This document shows positions 41,823 to 50,858 of a stretch of 64,000 nt of DNA, one piece after another. The stretch's first letter is position 1. Each line of letters starts with the position of its first letter. Below the pieces are notes generated by a model. That model ran no database searches and was not told the DNA's origin. It saw only the letters and a list, made by a program, of their open reading frames with translations. A program made the position numbers and the translations under genes. The stretch is from DASVAL01 sp035649575 (GTDB lineage Bacteria; Planctomycetota; UBA1135; UBA2386), in assembly GCA_035649575.1 (NCBI GenBank), contig DASRJH010000297.1, positions 25,438 through 89,437 on the forward strand. The letters run 5' to 3'.

Positions 41823-42385
41823 CCGGGCCCGACCTCGATCCGGGTGACGTCCAGCAACCGCGGGTGGTCCTGGGCGCGGGTGCGTTCCTGTACATGCTCA
41901 TGACGGCGCTGGCCCTCGGGTGGCTCTGGTTGCGCGACCGCATCGAAGTCCTGCCGGCGCAGGCCATCGGCCAGCACGGCCCCTGGCTTGCGGCCGGGCT
42001 CGGCCTCGCGATCGGATGGTGCGGTGCGATGGTCTTTGCGGTGCTCGCTCGGCGCGTGCAGAAGTTCCGCGCCTACGCGGCGCTGACCAGGCGCGTGTTC
42101 AACGACGTCGGCGAGGTCGCGGCGATCGCATTCGTGCTGCTCGGCGCCGTTGCCGAGGAGCTCTTGTTCCGGTTGGCCGTCCAGGACGCGATTGGTGTCT
42201 TCGGTTCGGTTGCCGTCTACGTCCTGCTGCATATGGGCATCGGTGGCGCCTGGGTCATTCCAGTCAGCCTGCTGCACGGACTGGCGCTCGGCCTGCTCGT
42301 GCATCAGGGTTTCGGCCTGCTGAGCTCGACGACAGCGAACGCGATCATGAACTACCTGAGTCTGCGGAGGATCCAGTGCACGTGA
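41819..42385 (+). CDS. CPBP/Abi-type intramembrane protease family protein
   Basis: The 188-residue membrane protein has AEELLFRLAV near residue 115 (motif EExxxR) and later His-containing membrane segments VLLHMGIGG and SLLHGLALGLLVH, the CPBP metal-site pattern. Relatives cleave prenylated proteins or serve in immunity and secretion. The GTG at 41819 overlaps the lepB stop and is preferred over the ATG at 41807. Sitting between a signal peptidase and a secreted protein gene suggests a role in protein export or maturation. Confidence 0.82.
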   Translation: MTGPDLDPGDVQQPRVVLGAGAFLYMLMTALALGWLWLRDRIEVLPAQAIGQHGPWLAAGLGLAIGWCGAMVFAVLARRVQKFRAYAALTRRVFNDVGEVAAIAFVLLGAVAEELLFRLAVQDAIGVFGSVAVYVLLHMGIGGAWVIPVSLLHGLALGLLVHQGFGLLSSTTANAIMNYLSLRRIQCT

Positions 42386-44193
42386 AGTTGCTGGGCCTGG
42401 TGTTTCTCGCCCCCATTGCCCTTTGGCCCTGTGCGCTGGCGCAGAACCAAGGGGCGCCTGCGCAGGGTCCGCCAAGACCGATGTTGCTGCCCCAGGCGGT
42501 CGTGCTGCCGCGTGGTGGGCGCGAGATCGCGGTCGACGGATCGCTGATCGATTGGCCCGAGTTGCCGGCGATGCGACTCGACGACAGGCGTCAGCTCTCG
42601 GGCACCGCGCTCGATGCCTGGCGCGGTCCCAATGACGCGAGCGGCGTCGTGTTCATGCTCTGGGACGAGGAAGCGCTCCATGTCGCCTGCGCGGTCAAGG
42701 ACGAGTGGCACCGCCCGCTCGACGCAGACACGCTGCTGTTGACGGAGATCCCGGCCGCGGACTCGGTCGTGCTCACGTTCGATCCGGAGCGCAATACGCG
42801 CGGGCTCGGCACCGACGCAGGCCGCCGCGAGGACCGTGAGTTCTGGCTCGCCGACTCCCCGGGTCGCGAAGTCGTGTTGTGGGACCGGCTGCGAGGCACG
42901 GCGCGCGTGCTCGACGGCAATACCGCGCGCAACGTCGTGCTCCACGACAAGGAGCAAGGGATCACGAGCTACGAAGCGAAGATTCCCTGGACCGAGATCC
43001 TGCCCGTGGGGACCAAGCCAACAGCGGGGCTCGTGCTGGACCTGCAGATCGTCGTCAACGACTTCGACGAGAGCACGGACCGCATGCCGCAGACCCGTCT
43101 CGGCTGGACGTTCGGATGCAACAGTGTCATCGACCCGGGATTGCTGGGCAGTCTGATGCTCGTCGCCGACGCAGGGCCGATGAACGGCACCGTGCCCGAG
43201 TTCCCGCCGAAGCCCGGCCAGCCCGCGGATCCGCGGTCAGCTCCCGAGCACTGGCAGCAGCTGTCTGCGCGGTTGGTGCAGGCGCCGCCAGCCGTCTACG
43301 CAGGATCCGGAGCGCCCGAAGCGGCAGGCGGCACGAAGCGCCTCGCCGTGCTCGAGGAGATCGACGGCGAGTGCGCGAAGTTTCCGCGCGTGGACTTCCT
43401 CGAGTTCCACCACCGCATCCATCGCCGCATGCTGCGAGAGGTTGCCGGCATCGCCGCACGCGGGCTGCCGCTCTGGTGGCGCCAGCGACTCGAGTCCGTC
43501 TCGAAGCTGGCCGGGGATCCGGTCCCCGCCGGCACGGCACGCCTGTTCCGCCTGCCCATGGGGGGCTGGATGTTCCGCACGCCGACCGGCAATTTCGTCG
43601 TCGATGCCGCCGGCGCGGATCTCGCCGATTGGATCTGGGGAGGGTCGGAGTTCTGCATCCTGACGCAGCCGATGGACATGGTGCGGCGCAACGACCAGCT
43701 GCTCGTGCGCATGTTCTCTGCCAAGCCGAGACGGCCCGTGCTCGGGCACATCGTGTTCCACCTTCCCTCGGTGCCGATGCAAGACATGCCGCTCGTCGAA
43801 CCGGGGAAGGCCTACCCGCAGAGCAACGGCGTGGACGTGCAGGCCATGGGCCAGAAGCTCCCGGATGGATCCGTGACGTGGAGCTGCAGCTACCGCATCG
43901 AGGTCGCGAAGGGACCGAAGATCCTGCTGGTCGGACCAGACCTGCGCGAAGCGGAAGTCGAAGGCAAAGCCGATCTCATGATCCTGTCGTCGCGCAATGT
44001 CGAAGCAGTGAAGATCGTGCAGAAAGTCGAACCGGCTCTCGTCGTCTTCGACGATGCCTTCTATTGCCACTCGCATCCGACTCTGTTGCGAGTCACGCTG
44101 CGGGACTTGCACGCCCTGCAGAAGACGCTGGCTCCACACCCATCCTTGATATTGGCTCCCGGAGAGAGCTGGGATGTGACAGTCACGCGCTGA
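42382..44193 (+). CDS. Secreted protein with a CBM9/DOMON-like N-terminal domain
   Basis: The 603-residue protein starts with a signal peptide (MKLLGLVFLAPIALWPCALAQ). IAVDGSLIDWPELPAMRLDD near residue 52, LWDEEALHVACAVKDEWHRP near 94, and YEAKIPWTEILPVG near 197 are the pattern of family 9 carbohydrate-binding or DOMON domains. The C-terminal half (about 380-603) is beta-rich with VVDAAGADLADWIWGGSE. It loosely recalls a metallo-beta-lactamase fold, but no HxHxDH motif is seen. It is coupled to the CPBP gene by GTGA. Confidence 0.75.
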   Translation: MKLLGLVFLAPIALWPCALAQNQGAPAQGPPRPMLLPQAVVLPRGGREIAVDGSLIDWPELPAMRLDDRRQLSGTALDAWRGPNDASGVVFMLWDEEALHVACAVKDEWHRPLDADTLLLTEIPAADSVVLTFDPERNTRGLGTDAGRREDREFWLADSPGREVVLWDRLRGTARVLDGNTARNVVLHDKEQGITSYEAKIPWTEILPVGTKPTAGLVLDLQIVVNDFDESTDRMPQTRLGWTFGCNSVIDPGLLGSLMLVADAGPMNGTVPEFPPKPGQPADPRSAPEHWQQLSARLVQAPPAVYAGSGAPEAAGGTKRLAVLEEIDGECAKFPRVDFLEFHHRIHRRMLREVAGIAARGLPLWWRQRLESVSKLAGDPVPAGTARLFRLPMGGWMFRTPTGNFVVDAAGADLADWIWGGSEFCILTQPMDMVRRNDQLLVRMFSAKPRRPVLGHIVFHLPSVPMQDMPLVEPGKAYPQSNGVDVQAMGQKLPDGSVTWSCSYRIEVAKGPKILLVGPDLREAEVEGKADLMILSSRNVEAVKIVQKVEPALVVFDDAFYCHSHPTLLRVTLRDLHALQKTLAPHPSLILAPGESWDVTVTR

Positions 44194-44309
44194 CAGTGAT
44201 GCACTCTGGTTTGCCGAGTACGGGGCTTGCAATGAATGTCCTGTGACATGAGACTGCCGGACCACTCACAGTACTCAACGCACCCTGTGTTTGATTCTCA
44301 GGTGATGGC

Positions 44310-44687
44310 ATGGCAGCAGCAAAGAAAGCGAATCCGGCGATGGACTTCATCGTCGCCAGTCTGAAGAGCAACCGAAACGCCAAATACAGTGACATTGCGG
44401 CAGCTGCGGCAAAGAAGCGACTGAGAGTGTTCCCGATCATGTTCGGTCGGGCCCAGGCGCTGCTCGGCATCGTCAAGGCCGCGCCGCGTGGCCAGGGCAA
44501 GGTTGCTCGGGCCAGGTCCGGTCCCAAGCGCGGTCCGGGACGCCCGCGCAAGAATGCGCGTGTCTCTTTCGACGACACGATTGCAGGCATCATCACGGCC
44601 GTGAAGGGTGGCGAGCAGGCGAAGGCGCGCTATCGCGCCGCATTGGTACGCATCCAGTCGATCCTGGCCGACGCGCTGGAGAGCTAG
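44310..44687 (+). CDS. Small basic protein with an AT-hook-like motif
   Basis: The 125-residue protein starts MAAAKKANPAMDFIVASLKS, has a helical segment (KYSDIAAAAAKKRLRVFPIMFGR), and then SGPKRGPGRPRKNARVSFDD near residue 71, which contains the AT-hook core GRP. An AGGTGA Shine-Dalgarno-like sequence lies 4 bases upstream of the ATG. It may be a small DNA-binding or nucleoid-associated protein. I do not recognise a family. The TAG stop shares CTAG with the opposing aminotransferase gene. Confidence 0.72.
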   Translation: MAAAKKANPAMDFIVASLKSNRNAKYSDIAAAAAKKRLRVFPIMFGRAQALLGIVKAAPRGQGKVARARSGPKRGPGRPRKNARVSFDDTIAGIITAVKGGEQAKARYRAALVRIQSILADALES

Positions 44688-45580
44688 CCCAAGAGCCGGC
44701 GCCACGCCGGCGCATACCGGTCCCTGAGTCTCTGGGCTTGGAATGCAGCGAACTGCGGCGACAGCCGCATCGACACGGGGCCGGCGTGACCGCCGTGCAG
44801 AGTCCGGCCGTTCAGATGGGTGACCGGCGCGATGTCGCGCAACGAGCTCGACAAGAACATCTCCTCGGCCTCTTCCAGGTCCGACGCGGTCAGCGGCCGT
44901 TCTTCCACGCGTTGCCCCTGGCTCGGCAGGAACTCGAGCAGGTGCGCCCGGGTCACGCCGGCGAGAATGCCCGCATCGAGCGGTGGCGTGCACCAGACGC
45001 CGTCGATCCGCACGAACAGGTTGGACGTCGAGGCCTCCGTGAGGAAGCCCGCCCCGTTGCGCATGACGCAGTCCGTGGCGCCGTGAGCCTTGGCTTCGGC
45101 CAGACCGAGCACGTTGTTGAGATAGTTGCCGCTCTTCGTCGCCGGATCGAGCGCACGCCGGTCGTTGCGCAGCCGGTCCACGAGCCAGAGGCGCGCGGGT
45201 TTGCCCGTCATTGCGGTCAGCGGGCGCACGATCACGACCCAGTGCTGTGGGCCCGGTGCATAGGCGAGGTCGATGTTGGGCGCCTCGCCGGTGCCGCGCG
45301 TGACGATGAGCCGCACATAGCTGTCGCCATGGGCTGCGGCAGCCAGTGTCGCGGCGATGCGGCGCGCGATGGCCGCCTCTTCGACGTCGAGCCGCATCTG
45401 GATCGCTTCGGCCGACATGCAGAGCCGCGCCCAGTGCTCGGGCCAGCCGAACGGGATGTCGCCCACCGTCCTCACGACTTCGTAGCAGGAATCGCCGAAC
45501 AGAAACCCCCGATCGAGAACGGGGATGCGCGCGTCGGCTTCCGGAACGACAAGCCCGTCGACATTGCATAGATTCGCCAT
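44684..45580 (-). CDS. Class IV aminotransferase (branched-chain or D-amino acid type)
   Basis: The 298-residue PLP enzyme has the class IV fold: VPVLDRGF-like ARIPVLDRGFLFGDSCYEVV near the N-terminus, KSGNYLNNVLGLAEAKAHGA near residue 154 with the PLP lysine, EASTSNLFVRIDGVWCTPPL near residue 185 and GVTRAHLLEFL near residue 213. Relatives are IlvE, D-alanine aminotransferase and aminodeoxychorismate lyase. I cannot separate these by eye. It is divergent from purF. Confidence 0.85.
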   Translation of the reverse strand: MANLCNVDGLVVPEADARIPVLDRGFLFGDSCYEVVRTVGDIPFGWPEHWARLCMSAEAIQMRLDVEEAAIARRIAATLAAAAHGDSYVRLIVTRGTGEAPNIDLAYAPGPQHWVVIVRPLTAMTGKPARLWLVDRLRNDRRALDPATKSGNYLNNVLGLAEAKAHGATDCVMRNGAGFLTEASTSNLFVRIDGVWCTPPLDAGILAGVTRAHLLEFLPSQGQRVEERPLTASDLEEAEEMFLSSSLRDIAPVTHLNGRTLHGGHAGPVSMRLSPQFAAFQAQRLRDRYAPAWRRLLG

Positions 45581-45610
45581 CGGACGCGGATGGTAAGCTT
45601 GCACCTCCTC

Positions 45611-47065
45611 ATGTGCGGTTTCATCTCCATCTTCGGTCCTCCCGAGTCGAGCGCGATCCACGACGTGATCACCGGCCTGCTCGCGGTCCAGCATCGCGGT
45701 CAGGATGCGGCAGGCGTCGTCACCTTCGGGGACGGGTTCCAGGCCAAGAAGGGCCTCGGACTCGTCCGTGAGGTCTTCCAGGACAAACACCTGCTGCGTC
45801 TGCGCGGACCGCTCGCGGTCGGCCACGTGCGTTATCCGACCGTCGGCATGGGCGAGGTCACGGACGTGCAGCCGTTCTGGCTCGACTATCCGGTCGGCAT
45901 CGCGATGGCGCACAACGGCAACGTCACGAACTTCCACGAGCTCAAGAACACCTACTTCGCCGACCGCAACATCCATCTCGGCAGCAAATGCGACCTCGAG
46001 GTCGTGCTCTACGTGTTCGCCGACGCACTGATGCGGCGCCTCGGCACGCCCGTGAAGGTCGAGGACGTGAAGCTCGCGGTGCAGGAGGTCTACGACCGCG
46101 TGAAGGGCGCCTACTCGGTTGTCGGCATCATGAACGAGGGCATGTATGCCTTCCGCGACCCCTACGGCATCAAGCCGTGCATCTTCGGCAAGAAGGTCAC
46201 GCCCGAAGGCACCTGGTACGCGGTCGCCAGCGAATCCGTGGTGCTCGATGTGTCCGGCTACGAAGTCGTTCGCGACCTGAAGGCCGGCGAGTTGCTCTGG
46301 ATCGGCGAGGACCGCGTGCCGCACTTCGTGCAGGTCGGCAAGAAGCCGCATCGGCCCTGCATCTTCGAGTACGTCTACTTCGCACGCCCCGACACCTTCC
46401 TCGACAAGACGTCCGTCTACGAAGCGCGCATGGAACTGGGCCGGCGCCTCGGCCAGGCCTTCAAACGCACGGGGCTCGCGGCCGACGTCGTGATCCCGGT
46501 GCCCGAATCCGCGCGCACCGCAGGACAGACGATGGCGGAGACGCTGGGCCTGCCGTGCCGCGAAGGGTTCGTGAAGAACCGCTACATCGGCCGCACGTTC
46601 ATCATGCCGAACGACAAGATGCGGCGTGACTCGATCAGCGCGAAGCTCAACCCGATCCGCGCCGAGTTCGAAGGCAAACGCGTGATCATCCTCGACGACT
46701 CGATCGTGCGCGGCAACACGAGCCGGCACATGGTCAAGATCGCGCGACAGATGGGCGCCAAGAAGGTCTACCTCGCGTCGTACTCGCCGCCGCTGATGTA
46801 CCCGTGTCTCTACGGCATCGACATGTCGACGAAGCGCGAGTTCGTCGCGCGCGGGCGCAGCACCGCCGAGATCGCGAAGGAGCTCGGGGCCGACCACGTT
46901 CTCTACCAGACGATCGACGAGATGGTCGATGCCGTCAGGACGGCCGGGAAGAACAAGATGGAGTTCTGCAAAGCCTGCTTCGAGGGTGTCTATCCGACCG
47001 GTGACATCACGGAGAAGATGATCACCGACATCGAGCAGGATCGACTCGCCGCGAGCAAGGTCTGA
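45611..47065 (+). CDS. purF: Amidophosphoribosyltransferase
   Basis: The 484-residue enzyme makes phosphoribosylamine in the first committed purine step. The start is fixed by the need for Cys2 as the catalytic nucleophile after Met removal: MCGFISIFGPPES. LAVQHRGQDAAGV near residue 30 belongs to the glutaminase domain. VIILDDSIVRGNTSRHMVK near residue 358 is the PRPP-binding motif. There is no long propeptide. Upstream in-frame GTG/ATG codons would bury the cysteine. Confidence 0.95.
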   Translation: MCGFISIFGPPESSAIHDVITGLLAVQHRGQDAAGVVTFGDGFQAKKGLGLVREVFQDKHLLRLRGPLAVGHVRYPTVGMGEVTDVQPFWLDYPVGIAMAHNGNVTNFHELKNTYFADRNIHLGSKCDLEVVLYVFADALMRRLGTPVKVEDVKLAVQEVYDRVKGAYSVVGIMNEGMYAFRDPYGIKPCIFGKKVTPEGTWYAVASESVVLDVSGYEVVRDLKAGELLWIGEDRVPHFVQVGKKPHRPCIFEYVYFARPDTFLDKTSVYEARMELGRRLGQAFKRTGLAADVVIPVPESARTAGQTMAETLGLPCREGFVKNRYIGRTFIMPNDKMRRDSISAKLNPIRAEFEGKRVIILDDSIVRGNTSRHMVKIARQMGAKKVYLASYSPPLMYPCLYGIDMSTKREFVARGRSTAEIAKELGADHVLYQTIDEMVDAVRTAGKNKMEFCKACFEGVYPTGDITEKMITDIEQDRLAASKV

Positions 47066-47106
47066 GCGTCGGTTCTGCTCGCGCGGGCAGGCTCTGCTGG
47101 CGTACG

Positions 47107-47133
47107 CGGTTCACCGCGCCGCGCCGTGAACCG
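47107..47133 (+). terminator. Hairpin between purF and the convergent GT2 gene
   Basis: CGGTTCAC and GTGAACCG form a perfect 8-bp stem around an 11-nt GC-rich loop, about 40 bp after the purF stop. No T-run follows on either strand. The position suits a bidirectional end signal. Confidence 0.4.
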
Positions 47134-47217
47134 GATCCTCGACGACATCGCCCGACTGTGACGGCAGGAACCGCCGCTGCACTCGAGACGGCTCGAGCAG
47201 CAGGTTCCGCTGGCAGT

Positions 47218-48180
47218 TCAGCCGCCGCTTTGCTTCTTGACCCTGCCGCGCAGCTTCGGCACGAGCAGCAGCGCTTCGCGCGCGATCTTGCCGTCCATCT
47301 TCGACTTGCCGGCGGTCCGGTCGACGAAGTGGATCGGGATCTCGCGCACGCGCAGACCCGCACGCACGACGCGGAACGCCATCTCGATCTGGAATGCGTA
47401 GCCCTGCGCCGACACGGCGGCGAGGTCGATCTGCTGCAGCGCCGTGGTGCGAAAACAGCGGAAGCCGGCCGTGTTGTCGCGGATGCCGCTGCCGAGCACC
47501 AAGCGCGTGTAGAGGTTGGCGCCGCGCGACAAGAGACGCCGCTTGAAGTCCCAGCCGATCGTGCAGCCGCCCCGCACGTAGCGGCTGCCGATGACGAGGT
47601 CCGCATCGGCCGAGGCGTGCACGAGGCGCGGCAGGTCCCACGGTGCGTGGCTGAAGTCGGCATCCATCTCGCAGACGCGTTCGAAGCCGCGTTCGAACGC
47701 GAACCGGAAACCCGCGAGGTAGGCCGTGCCGAGACCCTGCTTGCCCGCGCGATGCAGCACGTGAACGCGCGGATCCGCCGCGGCGAGACCGTCGGCGATG
47801 TCGCCCGTGCCGTCGGGGGAGCCGTCGTCGACGACGAGGATGTCGGTGTCGAGGTAGGCAGAGATCGCGCGCACGATCGGCGCGAGGTTGTCCCTCTCGT
47901 TGTAGGTCGGGACCACGACGAGCGTGCGCCACGGGACCTGGTGCGGGCGAACTGGGATGGGGCCGCGGCCCGAGGCGAGGCCGGTGGCCGCGGCGGCTCG
48001 CGCGGCAACCTCGTCCTGGCCCGCGAGCACGACGATGTGGCTGCTGTGGGTGCCGTTGGCGATCTTCGCCTCGGCCGCGGCGAAGTCGGGCACGACGACG
48101 AGCCGCGGGGGCAGGTCGTGCCGGACGGCCTCGGCGAGAGGTGCCGTGCGATGTTGTCGTTGCGGCGCGGGCTCGATCAC
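47218..48180 (-). CDS. GT2 glycosyltransferase, dolichol-phosphate mannosyltransferase-like
   Basis: The 320-residue protein has a GT2 domain from about residue 85: VVPTYNERDNLAPIVRAI, ILVVDDGSPDGTGDIADGL, MDADFSHAPWDLPRLV and GSRYVRGG are the polyprenyl monophosphomannose synthase motifs. No C-terminal membrane segment is present. The first 80 or so residues are an extra region of unknown role with a VVPDFAAAEAKIANGTHSSH segment. The GTG at 48180 shares GTGA with the O-methyltransferase stop, which sets the start. Confidence 0.85.
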   Translation of the reverse strand: MIEPAPQRQHRTAPLAEAVRHDLPPRLVVVPDFAAAEAKIANGTHSSHIVVLAGQDEVAARAAAATGLASGRGPIPVRPHQVPWRTLVVVPTYNERDNLAPIVRAISAYLDTDILVVDDGSPDGTGDIADGLAAADPRVHVLHRAGKQGLGTAYLAGFRFAFERGFERVCEMDADFSHAPWDLPRLVHASADADLVIGSRYVRGGCTIGWDFKRRLLSRGANLYTRLVLGSGIRDNTAGFRCFRTTALQQIDLAAVSAQGYAFQIEMAFRVVRAGLRVREIPIHFVDRTAGKSKMDGKIAREALLLVPKLRGRVKKQSGG

Positions 48181-48821
48181 TGCTTGACTCCGAACAGACA
48201 GCCGTCGCCGAGCGGCACGATGACCGAGCGCAGGTTCGTGGTCGCGGCCACGGCGTCGAGGAAGGAGCGGATCGCGACGGCGGTCTCCCCGGTGCCGCGC
48301 GCGACTTCGCCACTCGCGAGCACGTTGTCGGCGAGCAGGACGCCGCCGGGCCTCAGGATGCGCAGCGAGTGCTGGAGGTAGGTCACGTAGCCGGCCTTGT
48401 CGGCGTCGAGGAACATCGCGTCGGCCGATCCGGCCGGCACGGCGCGCAGTGTATCCGCGGCATCGCCGACCCGGACCTCGATCTTTGAGCACTGGTCGGA
48501 GCGCTCGATCCAGTGGCGCGCGAAGATCGCGTGACGCGGATCGATCTCGTGCGTGATCACCCGGCCGTCCGGCGGTAGACCTCGCGCCATCGCGATGGCC
48601 GAGTAGCCGCCGAGCGTGCCGACCTCGATCACGGTCCTGGTCTTCGTGGCCCGCAGCAGCAGCTGCAGGAACGCGGCCTGTTCGGGCGCGATGTGGATCT
48701 CGGGCAGGCCTGCCTTGGCTGCCGCGAGCCGCAGGTCGCGCAGCAGGGAGTCTTCGGGAATCGTGGCGGCGGCGATGAATGCGAAGAGGTCGTCGTCGAC
48801 AGGGGTGCTCGCCTTGGACAT
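48177..48821 (-). CDS. SAM-dependent O-methyltransferase (CCoAOMT family)
   Basis: The 214-residue protein matches bacterial O-methyltransferases: VIEVGTLGGYSAIAMARGL near residue 63 is the SAM-binding loop, ITHEIDPRHA near 90 the acidic ribose-binding strand, and MFLDADKAGYVTYL near 134 the metal-binding Asp. Substrates are usually catechol-like small molecules. It is coupled to the glycosyltransferase by GTGA and is divergent from pyrE. Confidence 0.88.
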   Translation of the reverse strand: MSKASTPVDDDLFAFIAAATIPEDSLLRDLRLAAAKAGLPEIHIAPEQAAFLQLLLRATKTRTVIEVGTLGGYSAIAMARGLPPDGRVITHEIDPRHAIFARHWIERSDQCSKIEVRVGDAADTLRAVPAGSADAMFLDADKAGYVTYLQHSLRILRPGGVLLADNVLASGEVARGTGETAVAIRSFLDAVAATTNLRSVIVPLGDGCLFGVKQ

Positions 48822-48932
48822 GGCGGAAAAGTAGCGCAGTTGCCGCGCCTGGTAGCAACACGGGTGGGCCAATCACGCCGTCGGGTGTTCTTGCTTTGGA
48901 CACAGCCCAGCGAGCCGGCTATCCCTTCTCGA

Positions 48933-49499
48933 GTGACGACCAGGTTCGAACCCCAGAAAGCCAAAGCCCGCCTGCTCCAGCTCGTTCGCGAACGCGCCTA
49001 CAAGGACGGCATCGACATCGTGCTCGCGTCGGGCAAGCGTTCGACCTTCTACATCAACGGCAAGAAGGTCACGCTGCACCCCGAAGGGCTCTGGCTCACA
49101 GCAAGGCTGCTGCTCGAGCGCCTGCGAAAGTACCCGGAGATCACCGCCGTCGGCGGCCTCACGCTCGGCGCCGATCCGATCGCGAGTGCCTGTGCCGCGC
49201 TGTCGTTCGAGACGGGCCAGAACCTCAAGGCCTTCCTCGTGCGCAAGGAACCGAAGAGCCACGGCACGTCTTCGCGCATCGAAGGTGATCTCGAGAAGGG
49301 CGAGAAGGTCGCGATTCTCGAGGACACCGTCACGACCGGTGGGTCGGCGCGCAAGGCCATCGAGGCCGTCGTCGAAGCCGGCGCCGTGCCCGTCGTCGTC
49401 ATGGCGATCGCCGACCGCGAGGATCCCGACGCCGATGCGTTCCGCAAGGAGTTCCGCGTCGAGTCGCTGCTGACGCTGAAGGAAATCCGGAGCGGCTGA
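48933..49499 (+). CDS. pyrE: Orotate phosphoribosyltransferase
   Basis: The 188-residue enzyme joins orotate to PRPP, giving OMP. GKRSTFYINGKKVTLHPEG near residue 29, GGLTLGADPIA near residue 67, and KVAILEDTVTTGGSARKAI near residue 122 (the PRPP-binding motif) identify it. GTG at 48933 gives the usual N-terminus. The product is the substrate for PyrF at 1163-2044. The following fusion gene starts 3 bp after its stop. Confidence 0.93.
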   Translation: MTTRFEPQKAKARLLQLVRERAYKDGIDIVLASGKRSTFYINGKKVTLHPEGLWLTARLLLERLRKYPEITAVGGLTLGADPIASACAALSFETGQNLKAFLVRKEPKSHGTSSRIEGDLEKGEKVAILEDTVTTGGSARKAIEAVVEAGAVPVVVMAIADREDPDADAFRKEFRVESLLTLKEIRSG

Positions 49500-49502
49500 C
49501 TC

Positions 49503-50858
49503 GTGCGCACCGTCGCGATCGTTCCGGCGGCAGGCCGCGGAGAACGCATGGGCGCCGACAAAGCGCTGCTCGACCTCGCGGGCACCACGCCGATCGAACG
49601 GATCGCTGCGACTTGCCGCGCGGCCGGCATCGACGAGATGTTCGTCGTGCGAAACATCGATGCGAGTCCGCTGCCGGCCGGACTCGGCGCGCGCAGCGTG
49701 ATCGTGCCATCGGGTGGCGAGATGGCCGACAGCCTGCGCGCGGCGAACGAGGCACTGCCGGCGGGAACCGATGCGGTGGTCGTCTTTCCGGTCGACCATG
49801 CGCTCGTCCTGGCCGAGACCGTGCTGGCGTTGTTGGCGCTGCTGCAGCGGCCCGGTTGCGGCATAGCACTGCCGCTGTTCCGCGAGCGGCCGGGCCACCC
49901 CGTCGCGATGACGCGCACTGTCTTCGCCGAGATCGACCTCGAGGGCACCACGTTGCGGGACCTCGTGCGCGCCGACCGCACCCGCGTCGAGGTCGTGCCG
50001 TCGGCAAACCCCTGGGTGCTCGCCGACCTCGATCGTCCCGAGGACCTGCGTGCCGCAGTCTGCGCACTGCACGGCGAGCCGTGGAGCACGTTGGCGCAGA
50101 TGTTCCGCCACCGCAGCCGCCGTTCGTATCGCCCTGACCCCGTGCCCGAGGCGCAGATCAACCGCCTGGTCGACGCGGCGCGCCATGCTTCGACGTCGAG
50201 CTTCCTGCAGGCCTACGCGGTCGTCGCCGTGCGCGACCAGGCCATCAAGGCAGCATGCGCGCGGCTCTGCGCCGGCCAGCGTCACATCGTCGAGGCGCCG
50301 GTGTTCTTCGCGGTCTGCGCCGATCTGCACAAGCTCGCTGCTGCGTGTGGGCGACACGGCACGAACCTGCAGACCCAGAGCTTCGAGCTGTTCATGCAGG
50401 CAACCGTCGATGCTGCGCTGTTCGGCCAGAACCTGCAGCTCGCCGCCGAAGCGGAGGGTCTTGGAGCCTGCATGATCGGGGCCGCGCGCAATCACCCGAT
50501 CGAGCTCGCGCAGACGCTTGGCTTGCCGATCCACACCTACGTGGTGTTCGGCATGACGGTCGGCAAAGCAGCGGACGATCCCGTGCCGCGCGGGCGCCTG
50601 CCGCTTCAGGGCGTGTTGCATTGGGACCGCTACGATCCGCGTCGCACCGACGAGGTGCTCGATGCGGCCGATCAGGCGATGCAGCAGTGGGCGCGGGCCA
50701 CCAATGCCGAGCGCGGCGGCTACCAGGGTCGGCCGGTCAACGAATCCAAGGGCTGGGCTGAACGGATGGCGACCATGTGGGGTGCAGAGAGCGAGTATGC
50801 GGTGGCGCGGAGGGAGCTCGTCAGCGAGTTGAGGCGACTCGGGTTCGGGCTCGAGTAG
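49503..50858 (+). CDS. MobA-like nucleotidyltransferase fused to an FMN nitroreductase
   Basis: The 451-residue protein has two domains. Residues 1-195 are a MobA/MocA-type NTP transferase (PAAGRGERMGADKALLDL at the nucleotide site, VVFPVDHALV for metal binding). From about residue 205, HRSRRSYRPDPVPEAQINRL and SFLQAYAVVAVRD begin an NfsA/NfrA-type flavin nitroreductase, ending near FGLE. Each half is close to full length. The function is unknown; an activated nucleotide-sugar or cofactor with a redox step is a guess. It follows pyrE by 3 bp. Confidence 0.82.
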   Translation: MRTVAIVPAAGRGERMGADKALLDLAGTTPIERIAATCRAAGIDEMFVVRNIDASPLPAGLGARSVIVPSGGEMADSLRAANEALPAGTDAVVVFPVDHALVLAETVLALLALLQRPGCGIALPLFRERPGHPVAMTRTVFAEIDLEGTTLRDLVRADRTRVEVVPSANPWVLADLDRPEDLRAAVCALHGEPWSTLAQMFRHRSRRSYRPDPVPEAQINRLVDAARHASTSSFLQAYAVVAVRDQAIKAACARLCAGQRHIVEAPVFFAVCADLHKLAAACGRHGTNLQTQSFELFMQATVDAALFGQNLQLAAEAEGLGACMIGAARNHPIELAQTLGLPIHTYVVFGMTVGKAADDPVPRGRLPLQGVLHWDRYDPRRTDEVLDAADQAMQQWARATNAERGGYQGRPVNESKGWAERMATMWGAESEYAVARRELVSELRRLGFGLE

